DNA of 64,000 bases from Spraguea lophii (GCA_001887945.1 LDOQ01000303.1:62001-126000); one strand, 5' to 3'. Counted from the stretch's first letter, positions 11,431 to 22,466 are shown. Numbers and translations are program-made. Notes: generated from the sequence alone by a model not told the origin.

Positions 11431-12585
11431 AAGAATAAAGATTAATTTGTTTTACATGTCATTAAATTAATTTGCTTTTTTTGAATATTACATTTCTGGA
11501 ATATAAATTGATAATATGTTTATATAAAAATTTTTTTTATTCTTTATTAGAAAATAATACCAATATGATTTTTCGAACAAACTAGAATTCTTCGATTTTT
11601 TTGGCAAATTTAAACCCAATGTGGATATATTATGATTTTTTATAGTTTAATTAATTCGTTAAACTTTTTAAGTAAATTGATAAAGAATGTTATCTATTTC
11701 TCAATTATTAAATTTATAGAAAAAAACGGTGAATCATGAAATATGACAATAAAAAAATAAATGTGTAAAATAATTAAAAAACTTTTTATTTTTAGTTTAT
11801 TAAATCGATAAATCTGGAAATTGTTTTTTTTCTTCATTTATTTCATGTTGTTTTAAAGAATTCTATTGTATTTTTTATCTATTATTTATAATTTTAAAAC
11901 TATATTTTCGATGATTTCACGATTTCTTGTATGCATTATTTGAAACCCCCATTGTTTAGAAGTTTGCAATATCCCATCAGTATACCATAATTGTTTAAAA
12001 CATTGACTTATGTTACAGTTCCTTTTTTAAAACAACTTTTGTCGACTTAAACTTTATCTTCGCTTCTGCTTATTTTATCGTTGTAATCTTCTCAACACCA
12101 GTTTTTCTAAGATATAAATTTTTGTTAATGAGTTTATAATCAAATTCAACTCGTATTTAATAACATTTATTTGTATATTATCAAAATTATCTTTTTTAGT
12201 AATATTCTAATATCTAAAAATACTGAACTATCTCAAATTGAAATAGATATTTTATTACATCTCATGACTTACGAATTTAGATAATCCATCGAATACATTT
12301 TTATTTTCGAGACCATGATCTTTTATATTTTTTACATATTCTAAGTTTTACCCACAAACCAGAACAGAAATTAAAAATTTTATTGGTAAATTAAGACTTT
12401 CATATAATTCTAATTTCGTGAAAATAATGTATATTTTATATAAATTAAAAAGAGATATTCAAAACAATTTTTACCGAGAAATAGTATTTTAATAAGAAAT
12501 CTAAATAAATAAAAGTTATTATAAACAATATAATTACTGAATATTGTTTTTATAAAGATTTCAAAATAAAAATTTCCTAATACCC
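11431..12585. other. intergenic with integrase-like trace
   Basis: No intact gene. On the minus strand at about 12015-11895 an open patch reads WYTDGILQTSKQWGFQI followed by MHTRNREIIENIV, resembling the D-N-G..H..N..VEN region of a retroelement integrase. It may be a scrap of another Ty3/gypsy-like element. The rest is AT-rich and featureless. Confidence 0.35.
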
Positions 12586-13302
12586 ATGGAATTTATAGCA
12601 ATATTAGTAAGAAAGGATAATTTTATGTATCTATTTTTTGACCAAGAGAAAGCATTCTGTGTTGATGCATATGATCCTAATCTGATAGAAATAGCTCTTA
12701 ATAAAAAATTACAACATGGTAAAATATATACAAATGAATCCTTACAAAACGAAGAAAATCTTGATAAAACACGAACTCTTATATATTGTTTAACAACACA
12801 TCATCATTTTGACCACTCATCAGGGGATTCCATTATAAAAGAAAAATATAATCCAGAAATGATTAATTACCATACATTGAAAGAAAACAAATTAAAAATT
12901 GAAGAAAATATAAAATATTATTTCACACCATGTCATACGAAGGATTCTGTATGTTTTTTAATAGAAGATACGTATTTACTTACAGGTGATACTTTTTTCT
13001 ATCTAGGTGTGGGAAAATTTTTTGAAGGAACAGGAGAAGATATGAAAAAAAATATTGTAAAAATAATTACGGAAGTAAATGAAAAGGTTATTTTATTATA
13101 TGGTCATGATTATTCTAAAACGAATACTTTATTTGCAGAAAAATATTTAGAGATACCTGATTTTTTGAAGAAAAAAGTTTTTTTAAGTTTATCGGAAGAA
13201 AAAAAATACAATCCATTTTTTAACTACAACGAATTAGTTTCACAAGGAAAAATTAAAGATATGGATGATCTCAGGCATAAAAAAGATATTTTTAAACCAT
13301 AA
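12586..13302 (+). CDS. GLO2: hydroxyacylglutathione hydrolase (glyoxalase II)
   Basis: Metallo-beta-lactamase-fold enzyme that hydrolyses S-lactoylglutathione to lactate and glutathione, the second step of methylglyoxal detoxification. The dinuclear metal site is visible: THHHFDHSSGD at residues 71-81, His117 in TPCHT, Asp135 in TGDTFF, and GHD at 173-175. GKFFEGTGEDM matches the family's signature GKFFEGT. The C-terminal EE..NPF element is also present. 238 aa, slightly shorter than the usual ~260. The ATG is directly preceded by CCC (12583-12585), the microsporidian start-proximal signal. Convergent with the G6PD gene. Confidence 0.92.
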   Translation: MEFIAILVRKDNFMYLFFDQEKAFCVDAYDPNLIEIALNKKLQHGKIYTNESLQNEENLDKTRTLIYCLTTHHHFDHSSGDSIIKEKYNPEMINYHTLKENKLKIEENIKYYFTPCHTKDSVCFLIEDTYLLTGDTFFYLGVGKFFEGTGEDMKKNIVKIITEVNEKVILLYGHDYSKTNTLFAEKYLEIPDFLKKKVFLSLSEEKKYNPFFNYNELVSQGKIKDMDDLRHKKDIFKP

Positions 13303-13792
13303 AAATAATAATTGAAAAATAAATGAACATTTTATAAAAATATAATTATATTGAAATCTTTTATTAAAGATATTTTTCTAATATTATTTTAATCTTTCAT
13401 CTTTTTAAAATATCAATTATAACGTTTTTTTAAAAAAGTATATTCACTTATAATATTAGAAATTTGAGTAACATTATAAGAAATTTTATTACTATTATGA
13501 AAATTACCTGTAATCTGATTAACCAATAATTTTTTATATCGTAAGGATATATTGATTTTTCTTAATAAATTTTTGTATTTATAATAAAATAATTGTAAAT
13601 TTTTAAAAACAATTTATTTGTAAACAAATTAATATCTTTAGAAAAAATATCACATAGAATAATTGTTAATCACATAATTTCCGTATTTTGAGTTTTCAAT
13701 AATAAAAAATTATAATAATAATTACAAATAAGCATAAGATAAAATATCTATTAAAAAAACTCCTTAATAAATAAAATAATATATTAAAATTT
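13303..13792. other. intergenic between convergent genes
   Basis: AT-rich spacer between the 3' ends of GLO2 and the G6PD gene. No feature recognised. Confidence 0.5.
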
Positions 13793-15049
13793 TTATTTCT
13801 TTTTTATTTTCTGCATTGGATCACTTGTTCCTTTTTCATAAAAAATTAATTTTTTTTTATTTTTATCGATTTTATTAAACATATTCCAAATATAATCCAC
13901 CTCTTCCACTGACACCATAGGAACATCTTTATTATAAACTATACTATCAAATACCAATGCATAATCTGAATATGTTCCAAACATTTTTTCTTTTCTTCTA
14001 ATTATTGCATCAGTAGAATGTATGGTTATATCTCTTTGTGTATCATCCTTAAGAATTACTCTAAGAAATATTTCTTTCTTAGGATATATGTTAGCTATAA
14101 GATATACATCTTTTATTAAAGAATTAATTTCTAAAAGTTCTTTTCGATTCATTGCTGTTATAATATGTTTTATTCCATTTGAATTTAATTCTATTTTAAC
14201 TTCTGTTAATTTTTCATCCATTCCTTTTCCTGCTACCAATGTAAAAATTATATTTTCTAAATCTTTATTTTTCGATAAAAAATCTATAGAGGCAAATGTT
14301 TCTGTTGTAGATTCTTGATTTATTTCGGATGTATACGATGAATACTGTCCAATTATTAAACTTTCTTCTATTATATCTAAATCCTTAGCAATTTCTGCTC
14401 TTTTACTACTCTCATAACTCCCGGAAAGAATTAATAATAATAACTCTAATAAATGAGTTTGTATAATATCCATGATTATTCCATATTTATCAAAAAATGC
14501 TCTCCCTTCGGCACCCAAAACCTCTTTTGATGTAATTTTTATATTTTTTATAAATTTTTTATTAAACTTAAAATCCTTTAAAAAATAATTAAACACCAAC
14601 ATAACTTCCTTAAGAAAATAATGATCTACTAATTTTACTTCAAATTGTTTATTTTCCACCATAAATTTTTTAATATCATTAAATTCATAAATATTAGATC
14701 CATATGGTTTTTCTATCAACACCTGGCCCGGTTTCAAATTATTAAGATTTTTCAATATAACTGAATACACAAGTGGAGGGACAGATAAATAATAAGCTAT
14801 TTTATCATCTGTTAAATATTCACGTAAGCCACTTAGATCGTGATATTGTCCTTTTATATATTTTATTCTTTTAATAAGTCCTTTACTATAATTATGTAAC
14901 TTTTCTAATTTCTTAATAAATGCCTTTGTATCAATATCACTTCTTGCATATGCTATTATCTCTAAATTTTTGCAATCTATTTTAGATAAATAATACAATA
15001 ACTTTCTCTGTGCTAAATCTCCACTACCACCAAAAAATACAATATGCAT
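13793..15049 (-). CDS. ZWF1: glucose-6-phosphate 1-dehydrogenase
   Basis: Oxidises glucose-6-phosphate to 6-phosphogluconolactone with NADP+, the entry step of the oxidative pentose phosphate pathway and a main NADPH source. The N-terminal Rossmann loop is FFGGSGDLAQRKL (residues 5-17). EKPYG (113-117) and DHYFLKE (142-148, the family's RIDHYLGKE substrate/catalytic motif) are present. 418 aa is about 70-90 shorter than typical G6PDs, with shortening mainly in the C-terminal domain, as is common in microsporidian proteins. The start is supported by a CCC triplet in TACCCTTAGGAATT just upstream. Confidence 0.92.
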   Translation of the reverse strand: MHIVFFGGSGDLAQRKLLYYLSKIDCKNLEIIAYARSDIDTKAFIKKLEKLHNYSKGLIKRIKYIKGQYHDLSGLREYLTDDKIAYYLSVPPLVYSVILKNLNNLKPGQVLIEKPYGSNIYEFNDIKKFMVENKQFEVKLVDHYFLKEVMLVFNYFLKDFKFNKKFIKNIKITSKEVLGAEGRAFFDKYGIIMDIIQTHLLELLLLILSGSYESSKRAEIAKDLDIIEESLIIGQYSSYTSEINQESTTETFASIDFLSKNKDLENIIFTLVAGKGMDEKLTEVKIELNSNGIKHIITAMNRKELLEINSLIKDVYLIANIYPKKEIFLRVILKDDTQRDITIHSTDAIIRRKEKMFGTYSDYALVFDSIVYNKDVPMVSVEEVDYIWNMFNKIDKNKKKLIFYEKGTSDPMQKIKKK

Positions 15050-15623
15050 AATTCCTAAGGGTATAATATATATAAATCAAAGAAAAAAAATAAACAAATA
15101 AAAATTTGATTTCATTTACAACCAATGTTTTATAATCAAATATTTAAAGATTATTGATGATAGGTTATATCTTTATCAAATAAAATATAATTAAAAATTA
15201 TTGATTAATATATGTTTAAGGGAATCTTGATGGAATATTTTATAGCAAAAATTAAATATTTATTATTCTCGTATTATTTTTACTGGGTATATTTTTTAGA
15301 TTTGAAATCTAAGATTTATGAATTATTTCGAAATATACGATTATAGGTTATTAATCTTTATATGGTTAATTTAAATAATATCGTATATTTCTATTAAACT
15401 TATAAAATATATTCATATAAGTATAATTTAATAAATGTTAGAATAATTAAAAAATAATACAAAATAGAATAAATAAATATAATACATATTCAAGAATATT
15501 TATATCTTTTATATAAGATTGATTCAACCTTTTATTTTGAATGTAGACTTATTAAAAAATATTATTTTGATTATCCATAGTTTAATTTAATGTTTATTAT
15601 ATAATAAATATTAATAATTGTAA
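15050..15623. other. intergenic
   Basis: AT-rich, no gene or repeat recognised. Contains the G6PD promoter at its left edge and the region 5' of tRNA-Gly at its right edge. Confidence 0.45.
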
Positions 15624-15694
15624 GCACAGGTGGTTCAATGGTAGAATCTGGCCCTTCCAAGGCTAAGACCCGGGTTCGATTCCCGGTCTGTGCA
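15624..15694 (+). tRNA. tRNA-Gly (anticodon TCC)
   Basis: 71-nt cloverleaf. Acceptor stem GCACAGG pairs with TCTGTGC, discriminator A. D arm GTTC..GAAT, anticodon stem TGGCC/GGCTA with loop CTTCCAA (anticodon TCC), T arm CCGGG-TTCGATT-CCCGG. No encoded CCA, followed by T-run (Pol III terminator). No intron. Confidence 0.95.
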
Positions 15695-16698
15695 ATTTTT
15701 ATAAAATCTGTTTATTATTATCATATAAATAATTTTTTATTATCAAATATCTTACTTATAATTATTTTATTAAATCGATATTATATTATAGATTCTTTAT
15801 TATCTATCAAATTAATTTCATATATTTTTTTAAATTAAGTTATATAATCTCATGACGATGGTTGCATTTTGTAATGATTTCATAATAAAATAAAAACCAA
15901 TAAAATATTTATTATGAGCATTGTAATTATTTACCTAATCTTTTTATATTATAAAAAATATGTTAGCACACAGACAAATGATTATTAAATAATTGCAACA
16001 TGAGGTTTTAACTAATTCTAAACATCACTAAAATATACATATATATATACACGCTCTCAATTTCCAAAATTTGCTTAAGACATTATTCAATATTAGAAAA
16101 TAACTTTTTATTATGCTCGTATTAAATTCTATAATTATTCTGAAATATCGATGTATTAGATTTTATTTGAGTTTTTTATATAATACTCATTTTTATAAAT
16201 ATAAAATAATATCTTTGTTATTTATTTGTGATATAGATCCATATTTAACCTGGTAATAAGTTTATCTTGTATTGGAATATTATCAATTACAGGGTTATAA
16301 ATGCATCTCTAATTCTATCACTATAGTTATTGTGTGTAAAACATATCCTTTATCTATTTTTTTAATTTTCCTTTGAAAATAATTTATTTTATTTTTGAAT
16401 CGTGACCTTTAATTATGTTTTTATTCCAATCTATAATCACTCGTTTAATTCAATTTTTTATATTCAGTCAAAACATTTCTACTTGACAGATTTAAATCAA
16501 AAATCGGGTTTTTATTTTATTCTATTTATAACTATCACATATAAATAAAATAAATATCATCTATAATGAAATGACTATATACTTAAGAGGTATATTTTAT
16601 CTCTTATAAACCAATAAAAATATCCAAATTTAATATCACTCAAATATAGTTTATCACATTAAAATCGTGTTAAAAATACTATTTTGTATACCCAATCA
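15695..16698. other. intergenic
   Basis: About 1 kb of AT-rich sequence downstream of tRNA-Gly. Includes a short ATATATAT run near 16040. No gene or repeat recognised. Confidence 0.45.
16691..16693 (+). promoter_or_regulatory. CCC start-proximal signal
   Basis: CCC in TATACCCAATCA directly upstream of the ATG at 16699. It decides that ATG as the start rather than any upstream non-ATG codon. Confidence 0.6.
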
Positions 16699-17529
16699 AT
16701 GAATAACAAGAAATATAATATTAAAGATAATGATTTAAACATAAGAAATATTATACAATCAATATTACAACCATTAAATTTACAGTCATACACAGAAGAA
16801 GTATTAGCCATATACAATATAAAAAATATAGATAAAATAGAAAATAGTAATAATAATATGGAAAAAGATATTAAAACAGTAGAAGATAATAAAGATAAAA
16901 ATATTAAAGTAATCGAAGATAATAATGAACCACAAGCAAATAATAATATATATGATAATGATATATACTCACAATATTCGTCTAACAATTGTAATATAAA
17001 TTATATTCCTTACAAAACCATTTCTAAAAGAATTAAAGATATTTATAATTTTTATAAAATAAAAAGAATATCAAACATAGATAAAATAAAAGTTATAATA
17101 TTTTATATTTTAAGAAGAGATGGTATACCAATAATACCTAAAGATATACATTTGAAAAATATTAAATTTTTATTAAATTTTAAATATAACATACATAATA
17201 ATTATTATAAAAATCTAGAAGAGAGAATAACAACAGAAATAAATAATATAAGAAATAATATTTTAAATAATAATGTGTTACAGAATAATAATAAAAATAA
17301 TGTAATACAGAATAATAAAGAAAATAAAAGTATAGAAGGTATTATTATAAATTTAATAGGAAAAGAGAATATAAATTATTATTATGAAAAATATCATCTT
17401 GATAAATATACTTCTTTAAATTCATTAAAAAATTATATATCTAAGAGTAAAAATAAAAAGATAGAGGATAAAATGAATGTAAGTACTTTAGAATATAGAA
17501 GATTTAAAAAATATATGAATAAGAAATAA
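16699..17529 (+). CDS. hypothetical Asn/Lys-rich protein (276 aa)
   Basis: Not recognised. The ATG at 16699 follows a CCC triplet by six bases. An N-terminal acidic/Asn-rich linker (about residues 45-85) is followed by a basic helical segment whose core (KIKVIIFYILRRDGIPIIPKD) vaguely recalls a cyclin-box helix as in TFIIB-like factors. A second helical part follows, then a strongly basic tail. The cyclin-box idea rests on one segment only and is not enough to name it. No signal peptide or membrane segment. Conserved-looking central part and CCC signal argue that it is a real gene. Confidence 0.7.
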   Translation: MNNKKYNIKDNDLNIRNIIQSILQPLNLQSYTEEVLAIYNIKNIDKIENSNNNMEKDIKTVEDNKDKNIKVIEDNNEPQANNNIYDNDIYSQYSSNNCNINYIPYKTISKRIKDIYNFYKIKRISNIDKIKVIIFYILRRDGIPIIPKDIHLKNIKFLLNFKYNIHNNYYKNLEERITTEINNIRNNILNNNVLQNNNKNNVIQNNKENKSIEGIIINLIGKENINYYYEKYHLDKYTSLNSLKNYISKSKNKKIEDKMNVSTLEYRRFKKYMNKK

Positions 17530-17807
17530 GAGTATAAATATTTATTGTAAATAAAATTATTTCATTTTATAATTACAAATGTTTTGTTTTAAGTAATATT
17601 TTTTATTTTTTATTATTTATCTTTAATAAATAAAACTTTCATTGGAAAAATAAATTACATTAATCTTGTGTTAGTTATAAATAATTTCTATTTAAAGAAA
17701 ATAGAATTAAAAATAATAAATATTTGGTAAAATTTCATTCTTCAGAAAAAATAAATAATTACTTTTACTGAATATTTATTATAAAATATATTTGTTATAA
17801 TTTATGC

Positions 17808-18635
17808 ATGAATGAAACAGATATGCTCTCTCAGCTATTATTCTGTCTTCTTTGTTATACATCTTCTGAGTTGTATATATCTTCCTGTAATCATACATTA
17901 TGTCATAAATGTATAAATACTACCAATTGTCCTGTATGTTATACACCTGCTACATATAAAAATATAGATAAAAATATGTTTAATAAATTAACATCTTCAC
18001 CTGGTAGGTTGTTTGAAAATAATATAAATATTTGTAATATACAATTATCTAATGCATTGTCACTTATAGTACAATTGAAAAGTGAAGTAAGCAAATATAA
18101 AACTTTGTTGATACGCAGTAGAAATGAAATTGTAAAATATAAAAAAATAAATAAAAATGGAAAAAATATAAAACCGGAGAGAAGTTGTAATACAAAATAT
18201 TTTAAATATCAAAAAAATAAAGAAAATATAAAAGAATGTAATAATTATATAGATTATAATGATATTGTAAATACTAATTTCAACCCGATAGGTAATGAAA
18301 ATAATGAAATAGAAAATAGTATAGAATATATTTTAAGTAAAGATAAACCAGATGATAGGAATATTATGTATAAATCTCATTTGAATAAAGATAAAGATAA
18401 AACAAATGATAGAAATAAAAATATGTATAACTCTTATATATCTCATAAAGAAAAATATAATGAAAGGAATGCAAAAATAAATGATAAAAATATAATGTAT
18501 GAATCTTATTTAAGTAAGAATAAAGAAAAATACCTAAATAAATTGTGTAGTAGGGATAAAAGAGACGGTTCTGATGGTTGTATTAGAAGATCTTTGCCTG
18601 TAAGAAGGAGTAATAGATTTTTTAAGAGAAAATAA
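17808..18635 (+). CDS. RING-finger protein, Zip3/Hei10-like layout (275 aa)
   Basis: An N-terminal C3HC4-type RING is visible at residues 13-45: CLLC, CNHTLCHKC, CPVC. It is followed by a predicted coiled coil (about 65-110, LSNALSLIVQLKSEVSKYKTLL) and a long, basic, disordered tail. A RING immediately followed by a coiled coil is the layout of the meiotic Zip3/Hei10/RNF212 SUMO or ubiquitin ligases, and MND1 elsewhere in the window shows that meiotic genes are kept. That assignment is an inference; a generic RING E3 is the safe call. No CCC/GGG triplet is seen before the ATG. A repeated motif (NIMYKSHL, NMYNSYIS, NIMYESYL) recurs in the tail. Confidence 0.8.
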   Translation: MNETDMLSQLLFCLLCYTSSELYISSCNHTLCHKCINTTNCPVCYTPATYKNIDKNMFNKLTSSPGRLFENNINICNIQLSNALSLIVQLKSEVSKYKTLLIRSRNEIVKYKKINKNGKNIKPERSCNTKYFKYQKNKENIKECNNYIDYNDIVNTNFNPIGNENNEIENSIEYILSKDKPDDRNIMYKSHLNKDKDKTNDRNKNMYNSYISHKEKYNERNAKINDKNIMYESYLSKNKEKYLNKLCSRDKRDGSDGCIRRSLPVRRSNRFFKRK

Positions 18636-19624
18636 AGATATATTGTTATTGTAATTTTTTATTTTCTATTCCATGTGAAGATTATAAAGGGAAAATTCAA
18701 TAATAAATTATTTTAATGTTTATACACAGCCAGAAAAATCAATAAGTATGTAATAGAGTGCCAATAAGAGCAAATAATAATTTTAAAAATAAAGATATTA
18801 TTTTTACAAACAATAAAATATATATTTTTACATATTCAATTACTATCTTTAGTCGTGCGGAGCACTTTAATAATTTTATTTTTTTACTGCTTAACAAAAT
18901 AATTTAAAAAGAAAAAGGATAATTATGAGATCATACCACAGACCAAAATGTTTTCGATAAATTTTATTTTAATAACATATTTATGAATAACTTAAAAAAT
19001 TAAAGAAACCTATAAAAATAATTCCGGGCTCATAATCGTAATCCATCACAATTATTTATTATCAAGAAATAATGAAACATTAACTTATTATGAAATTATT
19101 TTAATACTATTTTATCTAACCAAGGATTTATTTAATTTTTTTTTATTTACATAGTAATTGTTGAATGTAATGATATCATCGATAAATATTTATAAAAATC
19201 AAATACTTCATAACAACGATACAACAAATCCAAAGCTTCTAAAAAATAGAAATATTTTCTAATTAAACAAAATTTATATTTCTTTCTAATAATTTTAATG
19301 AGTATTATTTTGCTATCTGAAATCCTAAGAATAATATTAACTTTGATATTTAATTGTGCGATCTATAATATTATTTACTAGAATCAAGAAAAATATTTTA
19401 ATATGGAAAATTACATTAAAACTTTATTTGAAAATGTAATTAAAAACTTTTTTTTTAAAAAATATTTTCCAGGTAAATTTTCGAAAGAAAAAAATGTCAC
19501 ATTAACCTATGGTACAACATAATAAGATCATAATAGAAGGTACAAATTGAAATTTCTAGAATATAAAATTAATAGAATGGTAACAACGTATTATTATTTG
19601 CTTGTACAAAACTTCTTTTTTAAA
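18636..19624. other. intergenic
   Basis: About 1 kb of AT-rich DNA upstream of tRNA-Ile. No gene recognised. Confidence 0.45.
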
Positions 19625-19741
19625 GCTCCCTTAGCTCAGTCGGTTAGAGCGCAGTGCTTATAAGCTGAGAACCAGCTAACTAAAAATAGCTTCAATCGCT
19701 AAGATACGCCGAGGTCGTGGGTTCGAATCCCACAGGGAGCA
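19625..19741 (+). tRNA. tRNA-Ile (anticodon TAT) with intron
   Basis: Acceptor GCTCCCT pairs with AGGGAGC, discriminator A. D arm GCTC..GAGC, anticodon arm CAGTG/CGCCG with one A-C mismatch, loop CTTATAA split by an intron, T arm GTGGG-TTCGAAT-CCCAC. The intron is about 43 nt after the base 3' of the anticodon, the canonical eukaryotic position, and can fold with AGCTG/CAGCT-type pairing. The mature tRNA would be about 74 nt. Ile-TAT decodes ATA, heavily used in this AT-rich genome. Confidence 0.93.
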
Positions 19742-19751
19742 TTTTTTTTGT

Positions 19752-19977
19752 TTGGAGATGTTAGGAATTTCTGAAAAACTGGGAGAGATACGGCGACGTG
19801 CACCATACGCAAAATTTTACACTCCGGAGCATAAGGTAAGATGAGATTAATGCATATTTGTGGTAAAATTAGTTAATACAAATTTAGATATGTTTTAGAA
19901 ACCAAAGATCTCAGGCAACAACAGACCTCAACTGGCTAGGAAACTTATATAAATAAAAGTCTTATTAATAAAAAAAT
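19752..19977 (+). repeat. tRNA-headed SINE-like repeat, copy B (5'-truncated)
   Basis: Begins mid-body about 10 bp after tRNA-Ile and runs to the family 3' end. Contains GTGCACCATACGCAAAA, GAGCATAAGGTAAGATGAGA, AACCAAAGATCTCAGGC and the terminal AAACTTATAT..ATAAAAGTCTT palindrome. Confidence 0.8.
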
Positions 19978-20027
19978 ACAGAACTTCTTCTGAAATCAGA
20001 GTAATGCTTGACAGACACTATCTAAGT

Positions 20028-20092
20028 TTCTGTATTAATTACTAAGTTGATTAATATTATACCGGGGAAATGGTTAAATTCCAATAAAAGAA
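20028..20092 (+). repeat. fragment of SINE-like repeat body
   Basis: TGTATTAATTACTAAGTTGA and TATTATACCGGGGAAATGG match the mid-body of the family (TGTATTGATTTATGACTCGG..). Short and diverged. Confidence 0.45.
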
Positions 20093-20880
20093 AAATAATA
20101 TCTATTATATACAGAATGTTAACACTCTGGAATATAAACTAAATGATATTAATTTACTATTATAATATTCCGAAAATATAAATTAAACAGATTTCAAAGA
20201 TAACAAGTTATGATAAATTACAAACGATCAGAGAATTTATTTAAATATAAAGTTACATTAAAACATCATTATTCCGTTTCAAATAAATTTTCAAAAATAC
20301 GCAATTATTTTAATTTAGTTAAAAAAATTTTAAATCAATTATTTTTAGCAAATATCATTTGTATTTTGTATAAATATCATAACAACAACTCTTTAATAAT
20401 ATTGGTTACTATTGAAATCAAATTGATCTATCACTCTATTGGTTATTGTATTATCATTAAACAATATAAAATAAACCATTAGATAGAAATTATGTTATAA
20501 CAATATCTATCAATAGATGAATGAAAGCATTACTTTCCCCTAAGAAAAAAAAACAAAAGAGAATATTAACCAGTAAATATTATATTGAAAATTTAATAAA
20601 AATATGGAAATAATAAATTAAACATAGAATAATTTACTCTAACCATTAATTGAAAATTAATATAATATATATTAAGGGGTATAATTATTTTTTATCCTTT
20701 TTATTTTTCTTTGATCACTTTTTAAATATATTTTTTTAAAAGAAGATAAACTAAAATTTTACAATTTAATATTTCTATTATTATATTTTCTATATTTACT
20801 TTTTAGATACAATGTTTTTAATTCTATCAATAATATTTTGTAACAAATATTTATTTGTCTTGTAAATTTCTTACCCCATT
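20093..20880. other. intergenic
   Basis: AT-rich DNA upstream of the CCT gene. GAATGAAAGCATTACTTTCC near 20520 resembles the tail of repeat family 2. A 90-codon open frame at 20210-20482 has no support. Confidence 0.45.
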
Positions 20881-21891
20881 ATGACAAGAAAATTAAAGAG
20901 AAAAACAAAAAAAATGAAAACGAATGTAAATAATAAATATAATGATATAGATATATTAAATGAAGAATATAATGGTTCTATAAAAAATAAATATAGTAAT
21001 ATAGAAATGTTAGATGAAGAATACGATAATTTGATGAAAAATAAGAATATAATAGATAATTATGATAATATAGAACTATTAAATAAAGAATATGGGAATG
21101 AGGAATATTTGGAAATGGAACCTAATTATCCTTCTCAAGGTGATTTTTCTTTTGAAGGTGGATTAAAGAAAAAGAAATATAAAATACCTGTAAATAGAAA
21201 AGTAAGAATATATTGTGATGGAGTATATGATTTATTTCATTATGGACATAGTAGATCTTTATACCAAGCTAAGAATTTATTTCCTAACGTACATTTAATT
21301 GTTGGTGTAAGCTCTGATAAAGATACTTTAAGATTTAAAGGAAAAACTGTATTGAGTGCAAAAGAAAGAGTAGAAAGTGTTAAACATTGTAAACACGTAG
21401 ATGAAGTATTTGAAGATTGTCCGTGGATTCTTACACCAGAATTTTTATTAAAAAATAATATAGATTATGTATGTCATGATGATCTCCCTTACTCCAGTAA
21501 AGGACAAGGTGATATATACGCAGAAATTAAAAAAATAGGAAGATTTATTCCATCCATGAGAACAGGAGGTATTAGTACTAGTGGTATTATAACCATGATA
21601 GTAAAAGATTATCATGAATATGTAAGAAGAAATTTAGAAAGAGGAGTAACTGGTAAAGAATTAAATATTGGATTTATGGTAGAAAAAAAATTTATAATAC
21701 AAAAAAGATTTAAGGAGTTAATTGAAGTGAAATTACAAAATGAGTTTGATGAAATTAAAAATGAAATAAAAATAGTATTAAAATACTGGGAAAAGAGAAA
21801 AGACCAGGTAATCAGAAATTTCATAGAAAAATTCAATAAAGAAAGAAATATTCCATTATGGAAAAAATTGGTAAATGTGCTAAGAAATTAA
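20881..21891 (+). CDS. PCT1: choline-phosphate cytidylyltransferase
   Basis: Makes CDP-choline from CTP and phosphocholine, the regulatory step of the Kennedy pathway to phosphatidylcholine. Nucleotidyltransferase core at residues ~107-255: CDGVYDLFHYGH (HxGH at 120-123), then VGVSSD, CHDDLPYSS, and RTGGISTSGIIT (227-238), followed by DYHEYVRRNLERG as in eukaryotic CCTs. The C-terminal ~80 residues form a basic amphipathic helix, consistent with a membrane-sensing segment. The first ~75 residues contain three copies of a short motif (NDIDILNEEY, NIEMLDEEY, NIELLNKEY) that ordinary CCTs lack. CCCC lies four bases before the ATG. No signal peptide. Confidence 0.95.
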   Translation: MTRKLKRKTKKMKTNVNNKYNDIDILNEEYNGSIKNKYSNIEMLDEEYDNLMKNKNIIDNYDNIELLNKEYGNEEYLEMEPNYPSQGDFSFEGGLKKKKYKIPVNRKVRIYCDGVYDLFHYGHSRSLYQAKNLFPNVHLIVGVSSDKDTLRFKGKTVLSAKERVESVKHCKHVDEVFEDCPWILTPEFLLKNNIDYVCHDDLPYSSKGQGDIYAEIKKIGRFIPSMRTGGISTSGIITMIVKDYHEYVRRNLERGVTGKELNIGFMVEKKFIIQKRFKELIEVKLQNEFDEIKNEIKIVLKYWEKRKDQVIRNFIEKFNKERNIPLWKKLVNVLRN

Positions 21892-22466
21892 TATTGATAG
21901 TAAATTTACAAACAATGAAAATTAAATGTTAATTTTTTTACGGAGATAAAAAACACCTTAAAATTAACATGAAACATATCATTGTAAGAATAATGATATA
22001 TCTATTGATTGTTTACAGAAAATAATGTTTATTCATCAAAATCATTGTTTATTCAAAAAAAGAGATTAAATTTTGAAATTGGTTACTTTTATCACAAGAT
22101 TACGGTTGAATTAAAAGTGATATTATAAAACAATATGAAATAAGTTCTATTTATTTGTTATATACTCTACCAGATTATATATCTACAACTAAACATTAAT
22201 ATTTATCTATCTTTTTATATAAAACAATTATAAATAAATATTATGTTTCGTTATGATATATAATTTTCGTATGTACACTAAATTTTTCATTTTGATTGAT
22301 TATAACTTTTTTAAAATAATAAATTTATAATAGAAAATATTTAATGATATTAATATTTTATATTAACTTATTAATATGGTTAATTTCTTTTATTATATTT
22401 TTTTATATAATAAAATCCTTATTACTCTATCTTATTACTATGTTGATTACTTCTATAATATTTATT
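21892..22466. other. intergenic between convergent genes
   Basis: AT-rich spacer between the 3' ends of the CCT and SmD2 genes. Nothing recognised. Confidence 0.5.

Noticed and set aside
15638..15838. 66-codon open frame
   Set aside because: Starts inside tRNA-Gly.
16684..16698. extension of the 16699 gene by five codons
   Set aside because: The codon at 16684 is TTG; the ATG at 16699 with CCC upstream is the better start.
20210..20482. 90-codon open frame
   Set aside because: Begins with ATG but has no CCC/GGG signal, no motif, and typical AT-rich composition.
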